Of a stretch of 64,000 nucleotides of DNA, positions 34,800-45,800 are shown in pieces. Each line of letters begins with the position of its first letter. Position 1 is the first letter of the stretch. The position numbers and the translations under genes were made by a program. The DNA is taken from assembly GCA_013399855.1 (NCBI GenBank), contig VXAY01004300.1:486281-550280 (forward strand), read 5' to 3'. The notes under the pieces were generated by a model. It saw only the letters and a program-made list of their open reading frames with translations, ran no database searches and was not told the origin of the DNA. The DNA comes from Oxyruncus cristatus (lineage: Eukaryota > Chordata > Aves > Passeriformes > Cotingidae).

Positions 34800-35195
34800 C
34801 AGGGACACAAAGGGCCATTGTGCCCAGAGCACAAACTCCTGTTCATTCCCCGGGGCTGACATGCCCACAGCCCCGCTCTCTGTGCCAGCACAAAAGCTTT
34901 CTTGCTTCAGATTGTTTATTTATGTAAATTATAATGGTGCGTTTAATTATGCAACGGGCAGAGCCTCAGCGACAAGGGAGGTGCTGATTGGGCTGGCGAG
35001 CCCTTGGGCACAGCGCATGGTGCGGCCGCGGACCCGGCACAGGAGGTGCGCCTGGACCATCGGAGCAGGGCAGCAGACCCCCGGGGCGAAGGGGTGAGGA
35101 GAGCACTCCCCACCCCGGGGTGCACGAGTGGGGCCCCGGAGCGCTCGGCCCCAGTCGGTGGGCGCGGCGCGGCACGGCAGGACACGGCCCTAAGC
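34800..35195 (+). promoter_or_regulatory. ERMN: ERMN upstream region with facing SOX-type sites
   Basis: ACAAAG at 34807-34812 and CATTGT at 34816-34821 face each other with a three-base spacer, the layout used by SOXE dimers such as SOX10. Further down are an AT-rich patch with a TATA-like TTATAATG near 34930-34940 and an inverted CCAAT (ATTGG) at about 34986. The 150 bases before the ATG are CpG-rich and probably 5' UTR. Function is inferred from motif layout and from ermin's known oligodendrocyte expression. Confidence 0.35.
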
Positions 35196-35442
35196 ATGAC
35201 AGAAGAAGGGCCCGCAGCACCCACCATGCCGGCGTGCAACGGGAGCGGTCCCCCGGAGGACGACCCGCTCCAGGGCATCGGCGTCATCGATGAAATACCA
35301 AAATCTGTTGCGATGGTCCCATATGCAAACGTGGAAACCAGCCCTGATGCTCCACCTGCAAAGGAAGCTCTGGAGGAAAACAGAAATTCATTGGCAGAGG
35401 ACATGACTCCGGGGGATTCTGCTGGAGAGAAGCCATGCCAAG
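35196..35442 (+). CDS. ERMN: ERMN exon 1
   Basis: 247 bases from ATG to the donor gtaccg. Encodes 82 residues plus one base, including the conserved [10 protein letters not shown] and a divergent acidic and proline-bearing stretch. No in-frame upstream ATG gives a better match to the family start. Confidence 0.85.
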
Positions 35443-37920
35443 GTACCGTATGGGGCTGCTTGTCTCTTGAGAGTTGGGAGAGAAAAGCTCTGTTTTTGTT
35501 ATAGCCTGATGAATAACGGGACATGCTGTGCATGTTAGTCAAAATTCCTAACCTACAGTAGCTGTAACAGTGGCTCATAGTATTTCCAGGGACATATTTG
35601 AGGGACAAGTTTGTAATTGAAGAAACGAACTGCTCTAAAAATCTGACAATCTGCAGCCACTAAAACCTGATTGTCATCACTAATTGCCCATGAGCCCATG
35701 TCCTCTGCTTTGTGTTTCCCAAAGAAAAGCGAGAGGAGAAGGATGGGATGCTACAGCAGGGAGCAGCGGATATCCAGGACACAGGGACCGATGGCCAGGG
35801 ATCAGGGGAAGGTAATGCAAAACGCTGTCTGATGTGAGGTTTCCCCGACATGTAGCAATGAGTCGCCTTCAAAGTCAGTGGATACAAGTGGTTATTAATT
35901 TTTTTTTAATTGGGGCAGACCCTTCTATTCCAGAGAGCAGTGACTCATTTCTCACACGTGGAGTTGTTGCACCTTAGAAACCACAGATGGGATCTTCCTT
36001 CCCGAGGTTTTGCATGTCTCCATGATCATGGGGTATCAAAGCACTGTGGGGTCTTTGACCAGGAGATCTCAAAAAGCTCTGTGAGGCTGGGAGGTGCTCT
36101 ATCTTCTGATTCATGCTCAGAGGAGAACCTTGGGAGGCTGCCGGAGGCCTCAAAACCCAAACTCTTTTGCTGCCTGATTTACCAAGTGTTGAATACCATT
36201 TCAGATAACCATGAGGTTATCTGCAGAAAACTGCTCTCACTAAACACTTGCTCCTCAGTTTCACTCTGCTCATTTCTGGCTGAAAATGGTAGAAATCAGT
36301 GGGAGCCAAGGCTGGACCCTCAGCCATGTCCTGGGGTGAGCAGGGCTGCAGGGGGGTCACTCCCGCCCTGGTCCCCAGTTCAAATGTACTCACTATATAT
36401 ATAGATGAACGTATTTAATTACACCGGGCAAACTGCAGCCACTCCTCCAAAAGGAGGAGTATTTTATGGAGCGTTACTAGAGGAGGAGTATTTTATGGAG
36501 GGTTACTAAAGGAAGAAAGCCACGTTTCTCCAAGGGGGCCTTCTAGGCATTATTCCTTTCCGTGTCTCCCACCACTGGGCTCCTGCCTGTCTCTTTGGCT
36601 TCGGCAGAGGTGGGACAAGACCTGCTAGAGATGCTCTGCCCTGAGCTTTGAAGGTGGCTCTAAAAGAGGAACAGGCTGTGCCCTGCAAACAGAAACTGCT
36701 TTCATTAGAAAAAGTAAAAGTATCTGAATATTTGTCATGGGCAAATTAATATTTCATAGCAACTGCCTAGGCTGTGAGGAGGTGAATCATGGTGGGGGCT
36801 TTCCCACTTAGAGCTGACATCCATATTCCAGCTGTGCTGCTTTAGGAGCGCACAATAAAACCTATTAAAGGATCTCGCATGGCTCCCCCTGCCCCTCAAC
36901 CACAAGCACTTTATCTTGAAATTGCAGGCAGCTTTTTAGTGCCCAACCAATTTAGTCTAATTAATACTCTGGACCCCACAGGCAAAACGTTGAATAGACC
37001 ATTTGTTGCAACACTAAAGCATCATTACCCACAGAGACGTGCCAAACAGGACAAATGGGAGATGGCCATCAAAGCCCGGCGGCCACCGCTGAGGGAGGGA
37101 CATGTCCCGGGGGCACAGCTGGGCACTGTGTGCAGAATGGCTCCCTTCCCCTCCTCTTTACCTTCTCCTTTCCCTTCCTTTTTCCTTTCCCTCCCCCTTC
37201 CCCTTCCCTTCTCCTTCTCCTTCTCTTCTCCTTCTCCTTCTCCTTCTCCTTCTCCTTCTCCTTCTCCTTCTCCTTCTCCTTCTCCTTCTCCTTCTCCTTC
37301 TTCTCCTTCCCCTCCTCTTGGTGGGAATGGGGGTAGAACAGAGAGAGGCATTCAGAAAGGGTCCAGCCTGGCGGTGCGGGGCTCCCCTCACCCCCTGAGG
37401 GATGGGGGCTTTGGGGTCACCCCCAGAACCCACAGGGGCTCCCCATGGGGTGCCGACCCTTCCTCACCTGCACCCTCCATGTCACACAGGGCCAGGTGGC
37501 ACAGAGGGGCTGCCGATGGGCACCGGGGAGCCACCAGTGCCAACAGCCAGTCCCAGTGGGGAGGCAGAGGAGAGCCTGGTAGCCAGGGCTGATCCCAGAG
37601 GGGACGTGGCCGAGGAGGAGGAGAAGGATGTGGAAGAGGAGGACACCGAAGAGGATGAAGTTCAGGTGATTGAAATCAAGAAGGAGGACAGCGAGGCATC
37701 CCGCCTGCAGCAGCGAGACAGCTGCAAGGAGCCATCTGCCCCGGCCAGCCCTGGCTGCAACTCCCCACTGGAGAAACCTGGGGAGCAGCCCAGCCTGGGC
37801 AAAAAGAATGACATCTCCAGACACAGCTATTCCAGATACAACACAATCTCCTACCGGAGGATCCGGAAAGGAAACACCAAACAGCGGATCGATGAGTTTG
37901 AATCCATGATGCACTTATGA
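35196..37920 (+). CDS. ERMN: Ermin, complete three-exon gene
   Basis: Ermin is an ERM-like, actin-binding cytoplasmic protein of myelinating oligodendrocytes that shapes process outgrowth and late myelin. Coding exons: 35196-35442, 35725-35811, 37490-37920; both junctions are phase 1 with canonical GT-AG. The product is 254 residues, somewhat shorter than human ermin (about 284). The N terminus [20 protein letters not shown] resembles the mammalian start (MT... then ECNGDKPPEN). The middle is poorly conserved. A glutamate/aspartate run lies at about residues 153-168, then [10 protein letters not shown]. The last 40 residues, including [16 protein letters not shown] and [14 protein letters not shown], are nearly identical to mammals and form the F-actin-binding end. 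The gene converges on GALNT5. Confidence 0.92.
35725..35811 (+). CDS. ERMN: ERMN exon 2
   Basis: 87 bases; acceptor tttcccaaag, donor gtaatg, phase 1 at both ends. Encodes [19 protein letters not shown], then [10 protein letters not shown]. Charged and low in hydrophobics, like the middle of ermin. Placed by phase and splice sites, so less certain than the other two exons. Confidence 0.65.
36441..36509. repeat. 29-base tandem duplication with hairpin
   Basis: Units at 36452-36480 and 36481-36509 both begin aggaggagtattttatggag and differ at one or two bases. The first overlaps a perfect inverted repeat, 8-base arms with a 4-base loop, at 36441-36460. In ERMN intron 2. Confidence 0.85.
37147..37318. 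repeat. Polypyrimidine tract with (CTCCTT)n core
   Basis: About 170 bases almost purely C/T on the plus strand. The core from about 37205 to 37300 is a regular CTCCTT hexamer. It ends about 170 bases before the ERMN exon 3 acceptor. Long Arg, Glu, Leu or Ser/Pro open frames here are products of the repeat. Confidence 0.95.
37490..37920 (+). CDS. ERMN: ERMN exon 3: acidic region and actin-binding C terminus
   Basis: Acceptor gtcacacag; TGA at 37918-37920. Contains the Glu-rich run, [10 protein letters not shown] (mammalian VRVIEFKKKH), a Ser/Pro linker, and the terminal block [18 protein letters not shown] that identifies ermin. Confidence 0.95.
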
Positions 37921-38108
37921 ACTGAGGGGGAATCGCCTAATGTGCCAAGCCTTCGCTCCGGGTTTGGGTTTATTTTGTTCCCCCAAGAGATGTCTCTTTA
38001 CACAACATGAGGTCACTGCTTTTCTCCTTTTTGTACATGATTTATAATACACTGTGAAAATTTAACATCTTGGCTTTGACAGGGGCAGAGGTGTCCATAG
38101 TGCAGGAA

Positions 38109-38114
38109 AATAAA
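38109..38114 (+). promoter_or_regulatory. ERMN polyadenylation signal
   Basis: AATAAA about 190 bases after the ERMN stop, in AT-rich sequence. It is the first canonical signal downstream. Confidence 0.6.
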
Positions 38115-39557
38115 TAATCAGTTTGCAAAATACAAACCCATTTGATTTTAAGGTTATCCTCTTTATTTTCTCTTCAACTTTGTAACCATGTTCAGACCAC
38201 AGGATGGCCTGAACTGGCCGGTGCTCCTATGGCTGCCAACGCACACGTGGCCTGTGCCATCAGCCACGCCGTAATGAGCTGGCAGTGGGTGGCACTGGCC
38301 AGGGCTGGGGAACAGTAAGAGACAACTCTTGGCACTTCCCCCACTCTGGTTTGCTGTGCGTCCACGCTGGTGCCTGACAGTGCCCCAACAGCCACTGTCC
38401 GTGCCCACCTCGTGCTGCAGGGATGGATTGGCAGATGCCGGGGTGGGAACCGAAGATGAGAAGGCACCGAGGACCCCGTGCCCTCCCTGTTGCCCCTCAC
38501 ACCTCCCGTGGTGTGACAGCCAGCATCAGGTAGGTCTGGCACGCATGGGGTCAGAGGTGTCAGCATGATGTGGCGTTGCCTGCCTGTCCACGCCGTGGGC
38601 ACTGCCAGGCTCACCAGCGCTCCAGTCCAGCCTGTCCTGGGCGGACAATGACTCCGCAGTGCAGTCAGACCAGACGGGGCTCCTCTTCCCCCCCAGCCTT
38701 CCTCAGCGTGGCAGCCCCCAGCCCTGGGCTGGGGACCCTCACCCAGCTCGGGGGCAGCTGCGGGCAGTGCTAACCTTGGCAGCCTGGGGCGGTGGGGGTT
38801 GTACCAGTGACCAGTGCCATCCCCAGCACAGAGTGGGTCTGGACCAGCCCTGAGGGCAGCAGCTCACCCACCACATCCCTGTATGTGCCTCGGTGTGCCC
38901 CAGCAAATCTGGCCACTACCAGGAACCTCTATTTTCCCAGTGCCACCAGGTCAGACTCTCTTATGCCTCTTCTTGACTAAGTTTAGATGCAAAATTAAAG
39001 ATTGTTTTCTCAAAGCCAGGCAAGTTTTAACCATAATTTTTGTCTCATCTGAACACAACCCTTCTCCATTTTGGAAGACATTTGTGTAACCACCATACAG
39101 TTATTGCAGTCTTTTTTTAAAACTGTTTTTCAGTCAGATTTGTCTGGAGTTGGGACTTAGCTTTGCAACTGCCACCCCAGAAAGCATCTGGGAAAGCTGA
39201 GAACAGCTGGCAATGGAGAGGAGGTAAGGACAGAGGCCTCCTGCAGCCATAAGTGCCTTTTTAAGGATTAGCTTTACATCTCCAGCAGCACTGAATATCG
39301 TTTTGACTCTTCTTGTTCTACATAAAGGCAATTATTTATTGGCAACATGAAAATAATACACGGCAATTCTGCATTGTGCCAGCAGACACAGCCCTCATTG
39401 TGCCATTCACACTTGTTTATTTGCTCCTTGGCCTGGGGAAGTTCTGAGCTTTGCTTGTACCAACTTATACTGTGGATCTGTTCCCACTGACAGCTGCCCC
39501 AGGCTGCTCTGGGGGCGACACATCCCTCTTAAAGACGTGGTCATGGTAATTCCAACC

Positions 39558-39675
39558 AGGGCCAGGCTGGACGGGGCTGGGAGCAACCTGGTCTAGTGGA
39601 AGGTGTCCCTGCCCATGGCAGGGGATGGATGAGCTTTCAACCCAAACCAGTCTGTGATTCTATCATTCTTCATGA
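39558..39675 (+). repeat. CR1 LINE 3' fragment
   Basis: Contains agcaacctggtctagtggaa and cctgcccatggcaggg, ending near gtctgtgattctatcattct. Confidence 0.85.
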
Positions 39676-40649
39676 GCATTCCCAGAACTTTCAATGGGAA
39701 AGGCTCCTTGAGACTTTCAATGACCTTGGACTCACTTTTTACCTTCCTTGCAAAGCAGCACTTGCTCAGCTGAGAGCTGCAATGCCCTCTCCTGCTTTCC
39801 TGAGTAACTGGAAAAATAAAAGTGCTGGGACGCTCTAGGGGCCTGATGGCCTTTTCCACAAGCAGCCCCCCTTGCCAGACCCTCCGGGTGGGTGTGTGCG
39901 GTGTGGACAGCAAGGGGTTCACAGGCAATGAAGAGGCAGAGGTGGGTTGCTTGCCCTCTGGCCATCACGGTGGTCAGTGGGTTGGATGGGGCGCACGGAG
40001 CAGCCAGGCAGGGAGCTGCCTGTATGGCATGTGAGGTGAAGGGACACCTGGAGATCTGGAAACTTGACCCTTGGAGTAGAGGCATTTTCAGGCTGATTAG
40101 GGCATGGCAGTCACAGCCCCAGCTTAGCCTGAAAATCCTTTCTCCTGTTTCCACCGTTCCAAATGCGGGATGACAGCAGGTAAGAGCTGGAGCCTTATGG
40201 AGGGTGTTGATGCCAGATGCCACAAGCTGCAGTAGCTGTGGGTGCAGCAGCCAGCTAGACTACTGCCCTCCCCTGTCCTGAACTGGGATCCACCACGGCC
40301 AAAAATTGGGGGAATTGGCACTTTGAGGGTTCTTTCTGGGGTGAGGCTTTCTGGTTCAGCCTGGCAGTCACTCAGGCAGGAGTCCCTAGAGAGAGTCCAT
40401 GTCAGTCAGTTAACTCACTGTGCTCAGAGGAAGCAGCTTCACATATTATCATTTATTCCCTCTTTTCAAACCTTTTTTTGAGTATACCAAATGGGGCCTC
40501 CCACTGTGACCACTTTGATTCAAGGCACTCACTGATGGAAGCACAGCATGATGTGCCATGTCCCTACCCACTACAGCTCCAGAGGCATTTGCTCTCCTCT
40601 GGAACAGTTGTGCCTGTTTCCCTTTGCTGACACAAGGGACATCAGGGAC

Positions 40650-40709
40650 TTCCAGCCCCATCCCAAGCAGTGGTTCTTCCAGCCCCATCCCAAGCAGTGG
40701 TTCTTCCAG
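40650..40709. repeat. 27-base tandem duplication
   Basis: Two identical 27-base units starting ttccagccccatcccaagca, followed by the first six bases of a third. Confidence 0.9.
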
Positions 40710-41694
40710 CCTACCTCCCTGACCTCAGTGCTCACACAGTTGCAGAGCCCAGGCTCCGAGCACCCCGAGGTACGATGCACATCGTACGAGGTACGATACG
40801 CCGGTGTGTCAGTGGGGACGGCGGGAGCAGCTCGTGGGAAGCAGCGGGACCGACGTCCATCGCCATGGCTGCCGAGCCTGCCGGAAAAATGCTCTTGTTT
40901 CTGGAAGACTGGGCTGACTGGTGCCATTGGAACATTCCCAGTGCTGAGCAACAGCAGGGCCCCAGCTCACTGCCAGCAGCCCCGAGGCACCCTCCAGTCC
41001 TTAAGCAAAGATCCAACATGGAAGTGAGCATTTACACAAGCGGGGCACCGGCGTGCGAGTGACAGGGCTGGCGATGGGATGTGACCGTGACATACAACCG
41101 CCTGGTGCCTGCTCGGTGACAAGTGATTGAATGTCAGCAAACAGAATTTGATGAAATTCATGCTCCTGATGTGAGCTGACTGCCCAAACATCGTCTGTGT
41201 CATTTTTCTGATGGTGACTGCGGGCTAGCTGCGCTGAAGGAGGGAGAGAAAATCGGGGAGACAGTTGCAATAGGAGTCAACTGGGAAAATCTGTCGGGCC
41301 AGTCAATATTTTGGCAGACTGAGCTTGTCAGATGCTGTCAGCACTGATCCACCACATCAGAGGCAACAATATGCCATGGCCTTCTGAAGAACCAAAGGAG
41401 AGGTACGGGGGTGGGTGAGGTGGCACAGCAGAGGCTCGGCCACGGTCACCAGGGCTGTGAGCAGCCAGTGCAATGCTCAGCCCTGGGTACCCTGAGGGCT
41501 TATGCTGGAGCAGCCCCTCATCTCAGCACAGGGCAGTGGGGCAGGAGGAGAAGCGCTGCCTTCCCCCATGACCCCTCAGCAGGACAGGAAGCAGCCTCCC
41601 ACAGCAGGAATTCCCAATGGGAACAGGGGGAGAAATCCTGCCTGGGATGCACTGGTGTTACATACCCTGGATCTCACTGCCCTGGCACACAGAA

Positions 41695-41700
41695 TTTATT
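41695..41700 (-). promoter_or_regulatory. Candidate GALNT5 polyadenylation signal
   Basis: TTTATT on the plus strand, AATAAA on minus, about 1 kb past the GALNT5 stop. No closer canonical hexamer was seen on that strand. Confidence 0.35.
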
Positions 41701-42701
41701 CTCCCCTCAAATCCGTCCCGTCAATGACTGACGATGGCTTTTGGAGATCAAGAGTTTCACAGTAAGGACAAAACCTGCCCGTGACAGTCGGTTCAGAGGC
41801 AGTTTGGTACGTGAATCCTGGTTGTGCCATGCAGCTTGGGCTGAGGCAAGTGACTCTTGGGGAGCCCTCAAAAAGTCACAGGGGCTTGGGGACATGACTG
41901 GGGTGCTGGCAGCCCCACGGTGGGACAGCCTGGCTGCCCTGGCATGAGGAGCTCCCTGCCTGGCCACTGCTGAGTGCCACTGGCAAGAAGCAGGATAAAG
42001 CTTTGGATCCCCCTTCCAGCAGCTCCTCTCCCTGCCAAGCAGAGCCAGGCACATGCGCCCTCACTGCCCCCATGGCACGGGCAGGGCTTGCTCCAAGCCT
42101 CTGGCACAGCCCCTGAGTAACCCCCTCGAGCCACATTCGCCTCCCACTATTAAAAGTGGCTTTATCAATACACCATTGATTCCTCACAGAGCTCTGGTCC
42201 TCCTCTGTCAGACAGCGGGTCCCCCAGGATGGGAGCCTGGGGCCAGACGCAGCGCGGGCACCGCGATGGATTTCTTCGATGTGTTGGTCAATAAACTTCC
42301 AGTTTCTGTGGAGGAATAAGCAGCCCGCTTTGCTACTTACAGGATTTACAGGGCCCTGGAAGTATTTCTGCAGCTTATGCTGCTGTCAGGGGGAACTGAG
42401 CGATGTTTGCTTACAGTAGGATGGGGACTTCAAAAAATATTTCCATTTAATAATACAGAAAGTGAGTTTTTGCCAAAGCCTCCCATGGTGAGGGAAAACT
42501 GGGCTGATCTGTTCAGGCACTGTCAAACCATATGTGCTGCTCTTGGTGTTCTGATTCCTCAATACACTGGTATTAAATCACGGATTTCAGCTGTCATCTG
42601 GAAATGCACTTCCCATTTCGTAGCCACTGTCCCAGCCACACCGACGTCCTCGCTGAGCTCACAGCTGAAACCACGGTGGTCCTGGTGCCACTGGGCTCCC
42701 T

Positions 42702-42848
42702 TCAGTCTGCGTGGTAATTGCCAAACTGCCACTTCTGATAAGGGTTTGTGGAGTCACAGGCCTTCACCCTCAGGGCTTTGTAAGAGGGATCCACTTCCAA
42801 GCAAGATGGCTGAGGGAGGTGCTGGTGCTCGGAGATGATGTGGTCGCT
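42702..42848 (-). CDS. GALNT5: GALNT5 exon 10: lectin gamma repeat and stop
   Basis: Acceptor cccctgcag; TGA at 42704-42702. Encodes [20 protein letters not shown], then [20 protein letters not shown] and NYHAD. QKWQF is the QxW signature of ricin-type repeats, and CLEVD occupies the CLD position. Confidence 0.92.
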   Translation of the reverse strand, partial: SDHIISEHQHLPQPSCLEVDPSYKALRVKACDSTNPYQKWQFGNYHAD

Positions 42849-45800
42849 CTGCAGGGGAGAGAGAGAAAGCTTAGGGGGGCTCAGGCTCCAGTGCCCTGCA
42901 GCAGCAGCTCAATTTTCTTACCAAGAAAGCTTGGTTTACAGAATCACAGAATCAATTAAGTTGGAAAAGACCTCTGAGATCATCAAGTCCCACCTATTCG
43001 TTATGGTGTGCCCTTTTTTGGCATGTCCCTAATATGTGAGATCTCTGCTGACTTACAGAGACTTTGGGGCGGGATCCAACCCTGCACGAGCCAGGATCAC
43101 ACCACGCCTGCTGTGCTTTCTGGGTTTTCCTTCATGGGGAACGGAGAGATGAGCTCTCTCGCTGTCAGCGTGGCAAAGGGAATCACATGGATGGCATTTG
43201 CTACATGGGGAATGTACAGCAGGAGATCGATTTTTGTATTGTGGAGTTTGTTGGCTGATGAACTCAGAGCACAGTTATTGTGCTGAAAAAGATGTCAGGT
43301 AATTCAAACACTGGGGCAGTACATTGGATTGTGAAAGAATTAAGAGTCTGAGTGATCTCCATCCTTTTGTTCTTCACATCAACTTGGATTTACCTACCTA
43401 AGCCCCATGGCCAGCCAGGTGATGCTGTAGGTGCTGCCACAGGCAAGGGACACTGTCACTGCCTCACACTGCCGTGACTCTCAGGATCAGCTCATTAACA
43501 CCGAGATGAAACACTCCTGACGTGATGGGTAGAGTAGGGCCTGGGCAGAAGCCGGATCTTTGTGCAGACAGTAACTGCACTTCACATCATTAAACAACAC
43601 AATGACTGATGTCAGGAGAGGGTAAAGCACCGAGACTCCTTCAGCCAGCAGCCGCTGAGCTCCCCTCAGACTCCTAGTGCCGGCACCAGTAAAATGGGAC
43701 CACCAAAGCCATCTTACCCGTGGCTCGAGGTGAACTCAGGCTGGAACAAGAGACAAGTCCTGTCTGTGCCCCACACAGCTCCCTGGATATGTTTGCGTAT
43801 TTTCCACAAAGTGAAATGACAATTTCATAATTTTCAGAAAGTGGATGACAATTTTCCTGTATTTTTCCCCAAACACCCAAGGTGAGCCTGTCACATTCTG
43901 GCTTTGAACACAGGAATCTGTCAATACCTTGTGTAACTCAGCTACAGTCTTTCTTTCTTAAATGAAGAGCGTTTCTTTCTTAACTATAAACAACGCAATT
44001 TCAGAGCGTTTCAGACAACTCCTGACAGAGATACAGCCGTGACTCTTTGTGCAGTGCAGGCAATTAATGTAAGTATCCATTCTTTTCCACTCCATAGATG
44101 CTTTCTTTAAAAACCACTGTGAGCTGAGAGCCAATCAATACTCAGTCATCTCCCTGTAAGTGCTATCGACGGTTTCCATGTAAAACCAGGACATTTTGTT
44201 ACTGCTGTGGAGGCAGCGCCAGTGTCCCCCCAGCCCGGCACACGGTGTGGGGGTGCTCATCCCTTGGACTGGCACAGCCCCCAGGCAGAGGGCCCAAGGA
44301 ACGGCAGGGGTGCCAGGGACCAGCTCAGGTGGACAGGTGGCTTCGGCAAAGCAGGGACCAGAGGGCCAGGGTGGCCCCACGCTGGGCTGTCACTGCCCGT
44401 CAGCGCGTGCCCGGCTCAGTGACCCATCCCAGGACAGCGTGTCACTCACCAGCCCCGGCTGGACGGTGGCCAGGGACCTGTGGAGCCAGGCCAGGCTGCG
44501 GCTCCTGCCCTGGCAGCGGCACAGGCCCAGGGCCCCCAGGACGCCCGACGGGGCGAGGCAGAGCTCCCCATGCTGGATCAGCCTCAGCCAGGTGTAGTTG
44601 AACTTCTGGTTCTGTGGGGAGAGACCGGGCAGAGCTGTGACCCTGCCAGGCTCCAGCGCAGGGCTGCCCCATCAGGCACGGCCAGAGCTGGGAGAGTATC
44701 TGCTCGCCTGTCCCTGCCCTCTCTGAGAACCAGGGCTGAGGAAAGCCATGAGCCATGGGAACACCCGTCCCGTGCATCTGCAGGGCTAAAAAGGTCAGGA
44801 CAGCTGCAGCACCAGCTCTGGGAGCAACTCCTGCTGCAGCCACCCAGACCCCCACCCCCATTGCTGTGTGTCCCTCTGCCCTGTCACCTCCCCTGGTTGT
44901 TCCCAGCACTAGGCACAAAGGGATACATCCCCAAATGAGACAGCTACCCCCAACACATGCTGGCCTGTGCCAGAGCAGAGAGCAATCAGCCAGAAATTGC
45001 CTAAAAACACTGTCTAGGAAGGTGTCCACCCACCTTTTGACGGGCAGGGACACCTTCCACTAGCCCAGGTTGCTCCAAGCCCCGTCCAACCTGGCCTTGC
45101 ACACTTTCAGGGATCCAGGGGCAGCCACAGCTTCTCTGCCCAGCCTGAGCCAGGGCCTCCCCACCCTCACAGCCAACAATTCCTTCCCAATATCCCATCT
45201 AACCCTGCCCTCTGGCAGTGGGAAGCCATTCTCCCTTGTCCTGTCCCTCCAGGCCCTTGTCCAGCTCTATTGGAGCCCCTTTACACAGTGGAAAGGGCTC
45301 TAAGGAAGGGAAAGACTGGCCACAGTGGCTGCTTCCCTTCTAGCCCAGAGTGCAGCTGGATGTTTTGCAGCAGCACACAAAGCCCAAGCTGGTATTTAAA
45401 TGTTTCATGTGCAGGTTCATAGATTTATCAGACTTTCCTGTTCCAGCTGAACTTGCTGGCTTGGCGGTTGTTGGTGGCTACAGCCTGTGCCAACAGGCAA
45501 TTCCTGCCCGTCGTTGCTCCCAGGTATTGCTTATGTTCCCGGGGGGGAAAGGCTGTGTCAGCTCCCGGGGAGGGAGCAGCTCACCACAAGAGGTACAGGG
45601 ACTCTGGGCCATGCGCTACAAGCAGTGTGACACAGTCCTGTGCAGGGTGTCCTTACCATGTTGTTCACATCACACTCCTCAAAAGCCAGAGTCGTGCCTT
45701 CCACAGCGACACATCCTGCCAGGGCCACGTTAACGAGCTGGAAAACAGCAACAAAATGCAGACGTGGACATAAATTCCCAGGGAAGGGGACAGGGTGTTA

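Larger units (their letters stand above)
38115..42701. other. ERMN-GALNT5 convergent intergenic region
   Basis: No gene recognised. It holds one plus-strand CR1 (39558-39675), a 27-base tandem duplication at 40650-40709, and unique sequence. On the minus strand the reverse complement of AATAAA at 41695-41700 could end the GALNT5 transcript about 1 kb after its stop. Confidence 0.45.

Noticed and set aside
34208..35097. Open frames of 165-235 codons before ERMN
   Set aside because: They read through the CR1 copy at 34382-34545 and GC-rich promoter sequence, with no protein family match.
35910..36404. Possible extra ERMN exon (164-codon frame)
   Set aside because: Residues are unlike ermin, phase-1 splice sites are not evident, and exon 2 joins exon 3 in phase without it.
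37025..37433. Glu-Gly, Arg, Leu and Ser-Pro repeat proteins
   Set aside because: All are translations of the CTCCTT array in different frames.
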